Shown here: piece after piece, positions 36,207-44,951 of the stretch
Layout: every line of letters starts with the position of its first letter
Position numbering within the stretch: position 1 is the first letter of the stretch
NCBI GenBank assembly: GCA_036758285.1
Contig: DAIOWV010000014.1
Location: forward strand, 1 to 61,517
Source: Taishania sp036758285
GTDB lineage: Bacteria; Bacteroidota; Bacteroidia; Flavobacteriales_D; Crocinitomicaceae
DNA length: 61,517 bases
Reading direction: 5' to 3'
Program-made: the position numbers and the translations under genes
Notes under the pieces: generated by a model
What the model was told of the DNA's origin: nothing
The model's input: only the letters and a program-made list of their open reading frames with translations
Databases searched by the model: none

Positions 36207-36782
36207 TTACCTAATGATTTGTTTACGGATACGGCTCAAACTTTTAGGATTCATGCCAAGAAAAGAAGCTATATATTGCATTGGAACATTTTTTAGTACT
36301 TCGGGATGTTCTTTTATCAGTTTTAAATAACGCTGTTTTGCACTAAGTGTTGCCAATTCTTTAGATCGTTTTTCATTGTAAGACAATGATTGCTGAAAAA
36401 CCAAAATACTAAAATCCTTAAATATAGGACTTTGCTGGATTAGTAAATCCAGATTAGTTTTTGTTATACGCAAAAGCTCACATTCGGTAATACATTCTAG
36501 ATTTTCATCAGATTTACTTTGGTTTACAAAATTTGTATAGGAAGTAATAAAGCCTGGAGGACAATTGATATGTGTTGTTACCTCTTCACCTTTATCATTG
36601 TAATGGAATAAACGTACAAAACCAGAGATGACAAAATACATATATACAGGAATTTTTCCTTCTCCTTCCAATATAGTATTCTTTGGATACAATACAGGTT
36701 CAAAATATTGTATACATGCATCTCTTTCAATATCAAAAAGAGCTCCGGTTTGTGTAATTAATTGAATAAGAGTGGTGTGCAT
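36207..36782 (-). CDS. Crp/Fnr-family transcriptional regulator
   Basis: This 191-residue protein has a cyclic-nucleotide-binding-like beta-roll (LYPKNTILEGEGKIPVYMYF, then SGFVRLFHYNDKGEEVTTHI) and a short C-terminal helix-turn-helix (NVPMQYIASFLGMNPKSLSRIRKQ). This is the common Bacteroidota Crp/Fnr form without an iron-sulphur cysteine cluster; the few Cys residues are not in an Fnr pattern. Its ligand is unknown. Its first 50 bases overlap the 3' end of the preceding gene, an unusually long overlap. Confidence 0.9.
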   Translation of the reverse strand: MHTTLIQLITQTGALFDIERDACIQYFEPVLYPKNTILEGEGKIPVYMYFVISGFVRLFHYNDKGEEVTTHINCPPGFITSYTNFVNQSKSDENLECITECELLRITKTNLDLLIQQSPIFKDFSILVFQQSLSYNEKRSKELATLSAKQRYLKLIKEHPEVLKNVPMQYIASFLGMNPKSLSRIRKQIIR

Positions 36783-38130
36783 GGCTTGATAAAAGACTGA
36801 CTATCATTATACTTCGTTTAAGTATAACTAGATATTTATTTCTACATGGAGTAAAAATATTCAAATTTTTCATATAAAACTTTTTTTCTCTTTCGTATTT
36901 GTATACTTTAACTTGTTTTGTTGCATACTTATTCATGATGTAATTGTGCTCGTTTAGTCCAAAAAAGTCATTTTTTTTGTGAGCTTCAAAAGTAGGATTC
37001 ACTTCTATGTTTTTGTAATACGTTAACTCAGTCGTTATTTTCTCTTTCCAAGTGTTATTTTCAACATCTATTTCATATAAATTTTCTCTAATAACATTTC
37101 CTTCTTTATCAAATTTAATAGTATTCTGTGTTCCTGAAAAGCTTCCTTGGGAATAATCAAATTCCTGAAAAAGAGTCAAACGTCCTTTTTGATCATACAG
37201 GTTCATCTGTTCTAATTGAACTTGTAGTTGAAGGGTTGAAGTGTTTAATTCTGAATATAATACGTCTTGTTTTTTTTGTTTTTTGTTAAAAAAAGTTTCT
37301 ATTTGTGAACTTACAATCCATTTGTTATCAGTTTCTGACCATTTATAAGTACGGCTTATTTTTTTGTTTTGTTCAGGTAGTGCCTCTTCTTTAAATTTAC
37401 TGATTGGCATCCAGTCATTGTTATGTCCATTATACTGTATGTAGGAATCTGTTACAAGACTATTAGTATCCAATATATAAGTGATTTTTTCTTGTTTTTG
37501 CCACTGATTCCCCCCCCATTTTAAGGCTTCGAAACCAACTAAAATCGTGTCCTCTTGATATTGGTTTGTTGTTCTGGTTAAGTGTTCCCATATTTGTTTT
37601 TGATCGTCCCAAAGAAAGGTTTCATAGGATTTGATTTTTCCGAACGCATTAATTACACTTATATTTTTGTGGATAGGCTGAAATTTATCCTCTCTTGTTT
37701 CAGAGTCCGTTTCTATAATTGAATCTTGAATATGCATTCGTGTGCTTTCAAATACTTTACTCCATTGATTGTTTATTTTTTGATGAGTAATGACACGAAT
37801 CAATTGATTATTTGCATTGAATTCCTTTGTTGTTTTCTCTTTTTCATCCCAGGTTTTACTTTCAGAATTCCACAATGATAATATGTGACATAATTCGTTT
37901 CCTTTGTTGTCATATGTTACTTGTATACGTTCTGTTTTTCTAATGGGATCATCAACGCTTGTACATTCGTACCGAATTATTTCAGCTTTTTTGTTTTCTT
38001 GTTTATATTTCTGAGAGGTTATAAATTGAGCTCCATTCACAGTATGTATCACCGAGTCTAATTTGTGAAGTTGAGCTATTGTTGAGAATCCTACAAAAAA
38101 ATACAGTGATATTAGATATGATTTTATCAT
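36733..38130 (-). CDS. Exported protein of unknown function with repeated W/N-rich strands
   Basis: This 465-residue protein has a signal peptide (MIKSYLISLYFFVGFSTIAQ). It then has about eight strand-turn-strand units of 35-45 residues built around W-(N/D)-x-x-x-x-x-W-x-x, such as SLWNSESKTWDEKEK, FLWDDQKQIWEHLTR and YKWSETDNKWIVSSQ. These resemble the RHS/YD-like or secreted repeat proteins of Bacteroidota. A G8 run (plus-strand C8 at 37510-37517) encodes W-G-G-N. The last 60 or so residues are basic and unlike the rest and overlap the Crp/Fnr start, so the true C-terminus could be earlier if a frameshift is hidden there. No T9SS signal is visible. Confidence 0.75.
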   Translation of the reverse strand: MIKSYLISLYFFVGFSTIAQLHKLDSVIHTVNGAQFITSQKYKQENKKAEIIRYECTSVDDPIRKTERIQVTYDNKGNELCHILSLWNSESKTWDEKEKTTKEFNANNQLIRVITHQKINNQWSKVFESTRMHIQDSIIETDSETREDKFQPIHKNISVINAFGKIKSYETFLWDDQKQIWEHLTRTTNQYQEDTILVGFEALKWGGNQWQKQEKITYILDTNSLVTDSYIQYNGHNNDWMPISKFKEEALPEQNKKISRTYKWSETDNKWIVSSQIETFFNKKQKKQDVLYSELNTSTLQLQVQLEQMNLYDQKGRLTLFQEFDYSQGSFSGTQNTIKFDKEGNVIRENLYEIDVENNTWKEKITTELTYYKNIEVNPTFEAHKKNDFFGLNEHNYIMNKYATKQVKVYKYEREKKFYMKNLNIFTPCRNKYLVILKRSIMIVSLLSSHAHHSYSINYTNRSSF

Positions 38131-38139
38131 CTTTTTTCT

Positions 38140-38685
38140 TTAATTAGTAGATGTTGAACCAATAGAGTTAGATTGAATTGTTGAAGATGGTTTAGTAATT
38201 ATTTGTTGTATTTTGTTCAAAAGTTCACGTTCAAAACTCAGGAGTTTTTCATTATTACTCTTTTCAGAAAAATATTCACTGATTTCATAGCTTTTTATAA
38301 ATTGACTTTTCTTTTTACCTATTTTATACTGCCAACTCCCCATTTCGGAACTTTGAAAAATTACAATCTCATCAAAGGTCATTATACTGCTTTTTGATAC
38401 AAATAAGGTGCTTTGATAGACTTGATTTGTCGATCTGTCAAAAATATATTTAACAGGTATGTAGAACAGTATTTCTTTGAAAAAGAACCAAGTTGTTATA
38501 ATCGCAAATGTGATGCTGATGATTAAAAATAGTTCATTCATTGGTTTATTATTATAGTAATATACTGATAAGCCTCCGAAAAACAGTATCGCTAATACAT
38601 ACCATTTCAGTTTGCTCCGGTGGTGATGGAACGGTTTGAAAGAGAAAGTTTCAGAGTTTGACTCAATTTGATATCTTTCTTTCAT
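38140..38685 (-). CDS. Two-helix membrane protein with PH-like domain (I)
   Basis: This 181-residue protein has a short cytosolic start and two transmembrane helices at about residues 28-43 and 52-70. A beta-rich domain follows (YIPVKYIFDRSTNQVYQSTLF..., FDEIVIFQSSE) that looks like a bacterial PH-like domain, and a Ser/Thr-rich end. It overlaps the 3' end of a second gene of the same layout by 23 bases. No function is assigned. The pair may form a hetero-complex in the membrane, which is inference. Confidence 0.7.
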   Translation of the reverse strand: MKERYQIESNSETFSFKPFHHHRSKLKWYVLAILFFGGLSVYYYNNKPMNELFLIISITFAIITTWFFFKEILFYIPVKYIFDRSTNQVYQSTLFVSKSSIMTFDEIVIFQSSEMGSWQYKIGKKKSQFIKSYEISEYFSEKSNNEKLLSFERELLNKIQQIITKPSSTIQSNSIGSTSTN

Positions 38686-39127
38686 TGTCGATAATTTCTT
38701 CTATTTCGTTTAATATACTTTGCATCGTTTTTACTGTAAAACCTTGTGCAATCTGAATGGATTTTTCTTTTTGATTATCATCCAGATAATAGGCACTAAG
38801 TATAGCATTTGTCTTTAAAAAAAAATTGGATATGGTTAATAGTTCAAAACGCTGAATGTTGTCTACTGAAATAGTAACTGAAGGATTTATTAGTCCAACT
38901 TTTGCATATAACTCTCTTTTATTTATATCGATATTCATTTTTTTTATGGCAATGGCCCAAAAGGATAAAATACCTAAAATAATCATTGTCCACATTAAAC
39001 CATAAATATCTGCGTAATAAGCAGCAAATGCGAACAAAAATAGTCCTGTTATGAGTATAATACTTGAACCGTATTGTGGCTTCATTATGTATAAATTGCC
39101 CTCCTGTTTAAAATGTTTTAGATTCAT
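38663..39127 (-). CDS. Two-helix membrane protein with PH-like domain (II)
   Basis: This 154-residue protein has two adjacent transmembrane helices at about residues 21-38 and 44-61 (IILITGLFLFAFAAYYA, then TMIILGILSFWAIAI). A beta-rich tail (MNIDINKRELYAKVGLINPSVTISVDNIQRF) follows, as in PH-like YdbT/YokE-type membrane proteins. The start may be the ATG at 39127 or an internal ATG 14 codons later. It is upstream of and overlaps the similar gene at 38140-38685. Confidence 0.7.
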   Translation of the reverse strand: MNLKHFKQEGNLYIMKPQYGSSIILITGLFLFAFAAYYADIYGLMWTMIILGILSFWAIAIKKMNIDINKRELYAKVGLINPSVTISVDNIQRFELLTISNFFLKTNAILSAYYLDDNQKEKSIQIAQGFTVKTMQSILNEIEEIIDNERKISN

Positions 39128-39259
39128 ATTTTAATAATTTATGTTTAGAAAAAGATCTTCTCTAGTTTTTAATTTCAGATATTACTTCTTGTTAATAACT
39201 ACTTTTAATCCATATAATATAATAAAAATGATTGTAAGTGAAGTTTTCTAATATAGTTT

Positions 39260-39928
39260 CTACAAATTTCCAACATATTCAATTGTATAATCTTCCAGTC
39301 TCATAAAAATGGATTTAAGCAATTTTTCAAAAGAATTTTGCGGAATTCCGTTTTCAAGGATATCCAATAGTTGTACTTTTAATAAATCAAATCTATCCTG
39401 ATTGTAAACAATTTCCGAGAACTGATGTTTTTTGTCGAAAACAATAAAATAGGCTTCTTCATAAGATGGTTTTGTACACCAATAACCAATACATGTGTAA
39501 GTTTCATTGAGTTTTGCAATTTGTTCTGTCGTTAAAAATTGTCCTTCATTTAACTCATAACGATCATTTCCCCAATGTAATCTCATCATGTCTATTAACC
39601 CAAATGTTGGTGTTTGTGTCCACCTACTATTTCCTTTTTTTGACAATAAATCGTTAACCGAAGGAATCCAGATTGTTAAAATTTCTGGTAGATTTTCATC
39701 TACCAGTTGTCCAATTTCTCTGTAAAAAACACTTAATTCATTAGGAATCAAAAAGCTTAATTCAGCGGATAATAATTTTATATCTTTTTCTGTTGCTTGA
39801 TTTTTGAATTCAAACCAAGGTTTGTCCAAACAAAATGTAGGAATCGATTGTTGTATTGTTTTTATATAGTATTCTTCATAAATAATTTTGAATTGTTCAA
39901 TCTGCTGGTTGAGTTTCCTTATCTCCAT
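39260..39928 (-). CDS. SMI1/KNR4 (SUKH)-like protein
   Basis: Starting at the ATG at 39928, this 222-residue protein has the SUKH-like order: an N-terminal helix, W(F)EF near PTFCLDKPWFEF, the LPxx(L/F)xxFYxxxG-type core IPNELSVFYREIGQLVDENLPEI, and a C-terminal strand set with GYWCTKPSYEEAYFIVFDK. SUKH proteins are widespread as immunity proteins against secreted toxins but also have other roles. No toxin gene is adjacent. The ATG at 39994 in the same frame would overlap the DUF4870 gene by 41 bases, so I prefer the later start. The assignment is by pattern, not alignment. Confidence 0.6.
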   Translation of the reverse strand: MEIRKLNQQIEQFKIIYEEYYIKTIQQSIPTFCLDKPWFEFKNQATEKDIKLLSAELSFLIPNELSVFYREIGQLVDENLPEILTIWIPSVNDLLSKKGNSRWTQTPTFGLIDMMRLHWGNDRYELNEGQFLTTEQIAKLNETYTCIGYWCTKPSYEEAYFIVFDKKHQFSEIVYNQDRFDLLKVQLLDILENGIPQNSFEKLLKSIFMRLEDYTIEYVGNL

Positions 39929-39953
39929 TATTTTTTGTTTAATACTAACATTA

Positions 39954-40277
39954 TTACCCAATAAACCCGAATTTGTCTTCAAACATTTTCCCAATGATTG
40001 GCAATGGTTTTTCTACTTCATTAGAAGCATTGATAATACCAATGATCAGCAACACCAAAAAGATTATTCCAACATATCCTAGGAAAGATAAAGAAGGTAT
40101 AATACTAACCAAAACGGTGATTGCTACGTTAAAGATGAATCCAATAATAAATAAACCTAACGATTGTCTCAAATGATATTTCAACAACTTGTTTGAATTT
40201 TCTTTTCCTAAAAAGAAAGAAATAAGCCATCCAATTAATGTTATATACGATACGATTGAAAGTGTTTTGTTGTTCAT
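39954..40277 (-). CDS. DUF4870-type small membrane protein
   Basis: This 107-residue protein has two or three transmembrane helices: one near residues 5-22, then the stretch of LFIIGFIFNVAITVLVSIIPSL, then FLGYVGIIFLVLLIIGIINA. The amphipathic KLLKYHLRQSLGLF segment precedes the second helix, and the end is KPLPIIGKMFEDKFG. This is the usual DUF4870 (formerly called import-component-like) layout. Function is unknown. The SUKH-like gene follows 25 bases downstream. Confidence 0.8.
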   Translation of the reverse strand: MNNKTLSIVSYITLIGWLISFFLGKENSNKLLKYHLRQSLGLFIIGFIFNVAITVLVSIIPSLSFLGYVGIIFLVLLIIGIINASNEVEKPLPIIGKMFEDKFGFIG

Positions 40278-40507
40278 ACTTTTTTAATTTTAAATGATTA
40301 TTTTGTTTTATTAATTCGAAAGACAAATTTCAGATTTAATCAAAATAGAATCTAAATTTTATTTACTACAGAATTACTACTATGAAATATATGTATGTCT
40401 ACAAAATATCTACAATTATATTTTTTAAATTGATAATCAGTTGTTTATTTTTTCAACTTTTGGATTTGTAAAAACAAAATATTTAGATTTTCTCACAATA
40501 CATTTTG

Positions 40508-40515
40508 TAAATTTG
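40508..40515 (+). promoter_or_regulatory. Candidate -7 box (TAAATTTG) for the TPR regulator
   Basis: TAAATTTG matches TAnnTTTG and ends five bases before the ATG at 40521, implying a leaderless or near-leaderless mRNA. Confidence 0.45.
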
Positions 40516-40520
40516 TTTTC

Positions 40521-42374
40521 ATGAAAAATGTTTTTTTCCTTATTCCATTTTTTTGTACTGTATATAACTTGAACGCCCAAAATGCTTATGTAGATAGCTT
40601 ATATAGTCATCTTTACGGTTCTGAAGTAACTACCTCAAAAAAGATGGAAATTTATCATTGTTTGACAGAACAGTTGCGAATTGAGATGATGTATAAAGAA
40701 GCTGCTATTATAAATGGTAAACATATAAATCTCGCAAAAAAAGAAAATAATCAAACAGAACTAACCAAAGCTTATGTTAATGAAGGATTGATTTTGGGTA
40801 ATCAAGGGCAATATGATAATGCTATAAAATACATTGATTCTGTAAAGATTAGTTCGTCAAAAACACAAGATAAAATGTCTAGTGCCTATGCTGAATACTT
40901 AATGCTTTACTTAGCTAAATCTTTCGGTGACACAAAAAAGGCAGCAAAACATGGACTAAATTCTTTGTTTATATTGGAACAAACCAAAGAAAACTTTCTA
41001 TTAGAATTTAAAATCTACTATCAACTTTATGGTATCTATACTGAATGGAATGATTTAGAAAATTCTAAAAAATATGCACAAAAATCCATCGAAACAGCTT
41101 TAAAATCAGGAAATAAAAATGATCTCAGTAATGCTTATTCTGCCATGGCTGTTGTTTATACCTATCAGTATGAAAAATCAAAATCTACAATGGATTTTCA
41201 GACGATTTTAGATTATTGTGAAAAGGCAGCGTTATTATATAAAAAATTTCCTGGTCAAGTTAGTGGTTATACTTATAGTATTGCAAGAAACAATAAAGCA
41301 AACTATTTGTTAACTTATTCCAAGAAAATGACTCCAGAACTTCGAAATGATATAGAATATAGTATAAAAGAATCTTTAGCGATTTCTTCTGGTTTACCTC
41401 ATGCTCAAGCAACGCAAACCGCGAGTTTTGGAATGCTTTCAAATTTAGCAAAGAGTGATGGAGATTTAGATAAAGCTGAGCAATATATGCTACAAGCATA
41501 CTCGATTTTATTGACTCAAAATTCTATTTATTATCATATTATGTCTCGTGTTGTATGGGAACTTTCTGATATTTATGAGCAGAAAGGCGATTTAAAAAAA
41601 GCACTTGAATTTCAAAAAAAGCACAATGAGTACAAAGCACTACTCTTTAATCAATCTGAATCTGAATCGGTAAAGAAACTAGAGGCTCAATATCAATCTG
41701 AAAAAAAAGAACGAGAGATTCAAATATTGAAAGAACGAGCTGAAAATCAGCGGAAACAAAAAAAAATGTATGTAGGATTGGGGATAATTGGATTAACAGG
41801 AGCATTTTTTATGTTTCTTTCCTATCATTTTAGATTGCGTTATTCATTGGAGCAAGAAAAGAAGCTAGCAACCGAAAAGCAGGAGGCAGAATTGCAGATA
41901 AAATTTGAAAAGGAAGAGCAATCACGATTGAAAGCCGAACAACAATTATTAGCCTTGCAACAACAGCAATTGCAAGATGAAGTAATGGCGAATCAATTAC
42001 ATATACAACATAAAAATGAAATACTTCATCAATTAAAAGATAAATTGGAAATGGATAAAACTGTTGATTTAAAACAGATTATCAGAGATGAAAATTTGTT
42101 GGATAATGATTTTGAAAAAGCTAAATTTCAGATTAAAGAAATTCATCCAAATTTCTTTAAAACTATTAATGAGCTTACAAAACAGAAGCTTACATCGTTA
42201 GACTTAAAATATTGTGCATACTTTTATCTTGGAATGGAAACCAAACAAATAGCAAATATTTTAAACGTAGAACCTAAAAGTGTTCGAATGACTAAATATA
42301 GACTAAAACAAAAGTTAGGATTGAATGCAGAACAGGATTTGATAGAATATCTGAAGCATATAGACTTTTCTTAA
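40521..42374 (+). CDS. TPR/coiled-coil membrane protein with C-terminal LuxR-like HTH
   Basis: This 617-residue protein has a signal peptide (MKNVFFLIPFFCTVYNLNAQ) and about eight TPR-like helical repeats in the periplasm (for example AYVNEGLILGNQGQYDNAIKYI). One transmembrane helix follows near residue 425 (GLGIIGLTGAFFMFLSYHF), then a long Glu/Lys/Gln-rich coiled coil (about 440-505). The cytosolic C-terminal HTH is LTSLDLKYCAYFYLGMETKQIANILNVEPKSVRMTKYRLKQKLG-like, with the turn at ILNVEPKSVRM. This is a Bacteroidota-type one-component sensor in which a periplasmic TPR domain is linked through the membrane to DNA binding. It stands alone. Targets are unknown. Confidence 0.85.
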   Translation: MKNVFFLIPFFCTVYNLNAQNAYVDSLYSHLYGSEVTTSKKMEIYHCLTEQLRIEMMYKEAAIINGKHINLAKKENNQTELTKAYVNEGLILGNQGQYDNAIKYIDSVKISSSKTQDKMSSAYAEYLMLYLAKSFGDTKKAAKHGLNSLFILEQTKENFLLEFKIYYQLYGIYTEWNDLENSKKYAQKSIETALKSGNKNDLSNAYSAMAVVYTYQYEKSKSTMDFQTILDYCEKAALLYKKFPGQVSGYTYSIARNNKANYLLTYSKKMTPELRNDIEYSIKESLAISSGLPHAQATQTASFGMLSNLAKSDGDLDKAEQYMLQAYSILLTQNSIYYHIMSRVVWELSDIYEQKGDLKKALEFQKKHNEYKALLFNQSESESVKKLEAQYQSEKKEREIQILKERAENQRKQKKMYVGLGIIGLTGAFFMFLSYHFRLRYSLEQEKKLATEKQEAELQIKFEKEEQSRLKAEQQLLALQQQQLQDEVMANQLHIQHKNEILHQLKDKLEMDKTVDLKQIIRDENLLDNDFEKAKFQIKEIHPNFFKTINELTKQKLTSLDLKYCAYFYLGMETKQIANILNVEPKSVRMTKYRLKQKLGLNAEQDLIEYLKHIDFS

Positions 42375-42448
42375 TAAGGCAATAAGACCTTTTTTCAGTA
42401 TTAATTATAAGATGTATTGAAATTTATATTTTTTTGGAACTTGTAATG

Positions 42449-42496
42449 CAACAAAAAACAACTTGTAACATAATAATTACAAGTTGTTTTTTGTTG
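42449..42496. terminator. Strong bidirectional terminator, 20-bp stem
   Basis: A perfect 20-bp inverted repeat (left arm 42449-42468, right arm 42477-42496) with an eight-base loop (cataataa) lies between the convergent TPR regulator and T9SS protein genes. It contains A-tract/U-tract ends on both strands. It is the longest perfect hairpin I saw in the window. Confidence 0.85.
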
Positions 42497-42514
42497 ATAG
42501 GCTGAATTGTTTTT

Positions 42515-44098
42515 TTATTGATTTCCCTTAATGAAATGAATTGTTTTTCTTTCTGATGGACTGCTGATTAGTAAGATATATTGCCCATTTTCAAGATTGC
42601 TAGTGTTAAGTGTTATGTTGTTTTTTCCAATTTGAACTGTTTTTTCTTCTTGTTGAATTTCTCTTCCTGTAATGTCAATGATTACAAAATCAATATTGTA
42701 ATTACCTTTTGAATCAAAACTCATAGTTAAATGATCGATGGTTGGATTGGGGAATGCAACAATTGAAGAGAAAGTCTCGTTTGATTCTTCTTCAATTCCT
42801 AATATTGAAGTTTCATAGTCTAAATAAGTTCTTTTTTCATCATTCCAAATAAAAACTGCTTTTGCAGATGAGTTGGAGAAATCTACGCGTGGGTATACAT
42901 CTGAAATATTTGAGCTGGCATCACGAATGTTTCCACTAAAAACTGCTGGCTCGGCTGTTGGCGAACTGTTCAGACTTGTCAATTTGTATGGTATCGTTTT
43001 TACTGTAGAGTTATAGTAAGTGTGTAAAAAATTATTGTAAACATGATCGTATACTACATGTGGGGTGTAAGAATTGTGATTTGCAGGACTTATAAAAACA
43101 AAGTCATTAAAAACTGGAGGGTTTGATATCAAAGAGTTTGACTTTTTCTGTAAGATTCGATAATATCCTGATGTGCCTGATACTTCGTATGTGATAGCTG
43201 TTCTTATGTCATTTTCATTTGCTTCCTGTGACATGGCTATACTTGGATTTCTATACCAAAAATTCGGACCATCAATTGTATGGATTCCTATGCCCGTTCC
43301 ACTAAGACTTGGGCTGTCAGGCCTTGAAAAATATGCTTTTATTATTCCGTATTCAGAGTCTGAGTTGGGGAATTCATCCCATACTATTCCCAATCTTCCA
43401 AAACTGGAATTTGAACTGGAGCAAGAGCCTACTGCAGCACTTACACTTTTAATGTAGGAAATTGTTCTGTAAAAACCTCTTCTATTAAAATTTACCAAAG
43501 AACTTTGTGTTGTAAAACCAATAATTGAATCAGATGATTCATTCACTTTTAATACTGCACAGCTTATCGTATAGTTTGTCGCATTACTGTTCTTTTGTTT
43601 CCAATCAGAGGCAAGGCTCACACTCTTAAATCCTCCATTTACGGCACTTGTAGTATAAGATTCTCCGTCAAAGCTCAAACTTGTACGATTACCGGATTCA
43701 TCATAGCTATATGCGTTTAAGGTGGCAGTGTTTGTACTATTAACTCTTCCCATAACAACAAATATCCTAAAATTATTTGCAGTTACATTACCAGCTACAA
43801 TCATATCAAAACTAGTGAATTTATTTCCTAGAAAAACAAGGCTAGGGGCGGCGAATGTTGTCCAAGTTGATCCATTATCAGTTGATTTAATAATTTCCCA
43901 ACTGAAATAGTTAACATCATCAGGATGTTTTTTTATACGACCAATGTAGATATCACCATTATATGCTACAGAAACACGCTCATTTTTACAATCGAATCCG
44001 TTGGTAGCGGTAACGTGGATGTCTTGGGCAAAATTAGCTTGTTTCATTCCAGATAATGATATTGCCCCAAATAAAATACTAAGTATCAACTTACTCAT
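42515..44098 (-). CDS. T9SS type A-sorted secreted protein with sialidase-like propeller
   Basis: From the ATG at 44098 the protein has a signal peptide (MSKLILSILFGAISLSGMK...FAQ). A body of about 400 residues contains BNR/Asp-box-like words (STDNGSTWTTF) and strand pairs typical of a beta-propeller. A type A sorting domain follows (VAFPNPTIDHLTMSF, IDITGREIQ, LENGQYILLISSPSERK). It should be exported by T9SS and attached or released at the cell surface. Function is unknown; no hydrolase residues stand out. It converges on the TPR regulator and diverges from tetR. Confidence 0.85.
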   Translation of the reverse strand: MSKLILSILFGAISLSGMKQANFAQDIHVTATNGFDCKNERVSVAYNGDIYIGRIKKHPDDVNYFSWEIIKSTDNGSTWTTFAAPSLVFLGNKFTSFDMIVAGNVTANNFRIFVVMGRVNSTNTATLNAYSYDESGNRTSLSFDGESYTTSAVNGGFKSVSLASDWKQKNSNATNYTISCAVLKVNESSDSIIGFTTQSSLVNFNRRGFYRTISYIKSVSAAVGSCSSSNSSFGRLGIVWDEFPNSDSEYGIIKAYFSRPDSPSLSGTGIGIHTIDGPNFWYRNPSIAMSQEANENDIRTAITYEVSGTSGYYRILQKKSNSLISNPPVFNDFVFISPANHNSYTPHVVYDHVYNNFLHTYYNSTVKTIPYKLTSLNSSPTAEPAVFSGNIRDASSNISDVYPRVDFSNSSAKAVFIWNDEKRTYLDYETSILGIEEESNETFSSIVAFPNPTIDHLTMSFDSKGNYNIDFVIIDITGREIQQEEKTVQIGKNNITLNTSNLENGQYILLISSPSERKTIHFIKGNQ

Positions 44099-44262
44099 AA
44101 AATTTGATTTAAAATATACATGCAAAATAAATTGATGGGATTGATATTTTTATATGAGAACTAATGAAGTGCGAATTTGGATATATGAAGTGTATGTTGA
44201 TGCTGAATTTCTATATTCTTAGTAAGAATTTAAAAGCAATTATTAAAATAAATCAAAATAAA

Positions 44263-44275
44263 TTAACACTGTTAA
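44263..44275. promoter_or_regulatory. Candidate TetR operator in the tetR promoter (palindrome TTAACA-C-TGTTAA)
   Basis: This is a perfect 13-base inverted repeat, TTAACA C TGTTAA. It lies 12 bases upstream of the TATTTTTG -7 box, i.e. in the -33/-7 spacer of the tetR promoter. An 11-base core of the same repeat (TAACACTGTTA) recurs just before tolC at 44952-44962. Confidence 0.7.
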
Positions 44276-44287
44276 GTTTTTTTGATT

Positions 44288-44295
44288 TATTTTTG
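44288..44295 (+). promoter_or_regulatory. Candidate -7 box (TATTTTTG) for the tetR-efflux operon
   Basis: TATTTTTG matches TAnnTTTG and ends four bases before the tetR ATG at 44300. A TTG in the -33 position is not seen because the operator palindrome occupies that area. Confidence 0.5.
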
Positions 44296-44299
44296 TCTC

Positions 44300-44947
44300 A
44301 TGAATATTTCTGATAAAAAAGCGAAACGGAAAGAGGATGTCAGATCCTTGATTTTAAATGCGGCAAAAAAACTGTTTGTTGAAGAAGGATATCAATCGGC
44401 TTCAATTCGAAAAATTGCTTCAGAAATAGGATATAGTCCCACAACGATTTATTTGTATTATAAAGATAAAAGTGATATCGTATATGCTTTGCATAAAGAA
44501 GGTTTTACGATTCTTAGAATGATGTTTTCATCATCTATTTTTATTGAAGATCCATTTGAAAGGTTGAAAGTGATTGGTAAGATATATTTGAAATTCGCAA
44601 AAGAATATCCTGATTTTTATGAGGTTATGTTTGTGATGAAGGAGCCGATGGAATATTTGGATGCTACAAATGAAACAGAAACCGAATGTTGGGAAGAGGG
44701 GTCTCAAGTTTTTAATTTGTTGGTGCAAACAGTTGAAGACTGTCAGGCTATTGGGTATTTCCCTGAAACAGATTCTAAACAAACAGCATTACAAGCATGG
44801 TCAATGGTTCATGGATTATGTTCTTTACATATTACAACGCATTTGCAAAAAGTTGGGGAAGAATTTTTGTCTGAAAGTTCAACTGAGATTCTTGTTGAGT
44901 CAACATTTTCCACTTATTTAGGTTTAATGGAAAAAACAAAAAAATAA
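44300..44947 (+). CDS. TetR/AcrR-family repressor, first gene of the efflux operon
   Basis: This 215-residue protein has an N-terminal TetR HTH (ILNAAKKLFVEEGYQSASIRKIASEIGYSPTTIYLYYKDK) and a helical ligand-binding C-terminal domain (TetR_C with FERLKVIGKIYLKFAKEYPDFYE). The ATG at 44300 starts six codons after an in-frame TTG that lies beside the -7 box and was rejected. The tolC gene begins 19 bases after its stop. Matching palindromes precede both tetR and tolC, so it most likely represses itself and the pump genes and is released by a pump substrate. Confidence 0.92.
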   Translation: MNISDKKAKRKEDVRSLILNAAKKLFVEEGYQSASIRKIASEIGYSPTTIYLYYKDKSDIVYALHKEGFTILRMMFSSSIFIEDPFERLKVIGKIYLKFAKEYPDFYEVMFVMKEPMEYLDATNETETECWEEGSQVFNLLVQTVEDCQAIGYFPETDSKQTALQAWSMVHGLCSLHITTHLQKVGEEFLSESSTEILVESTFSTYLGLMEKTKK

Positions 44948-44951
44948 TAAA

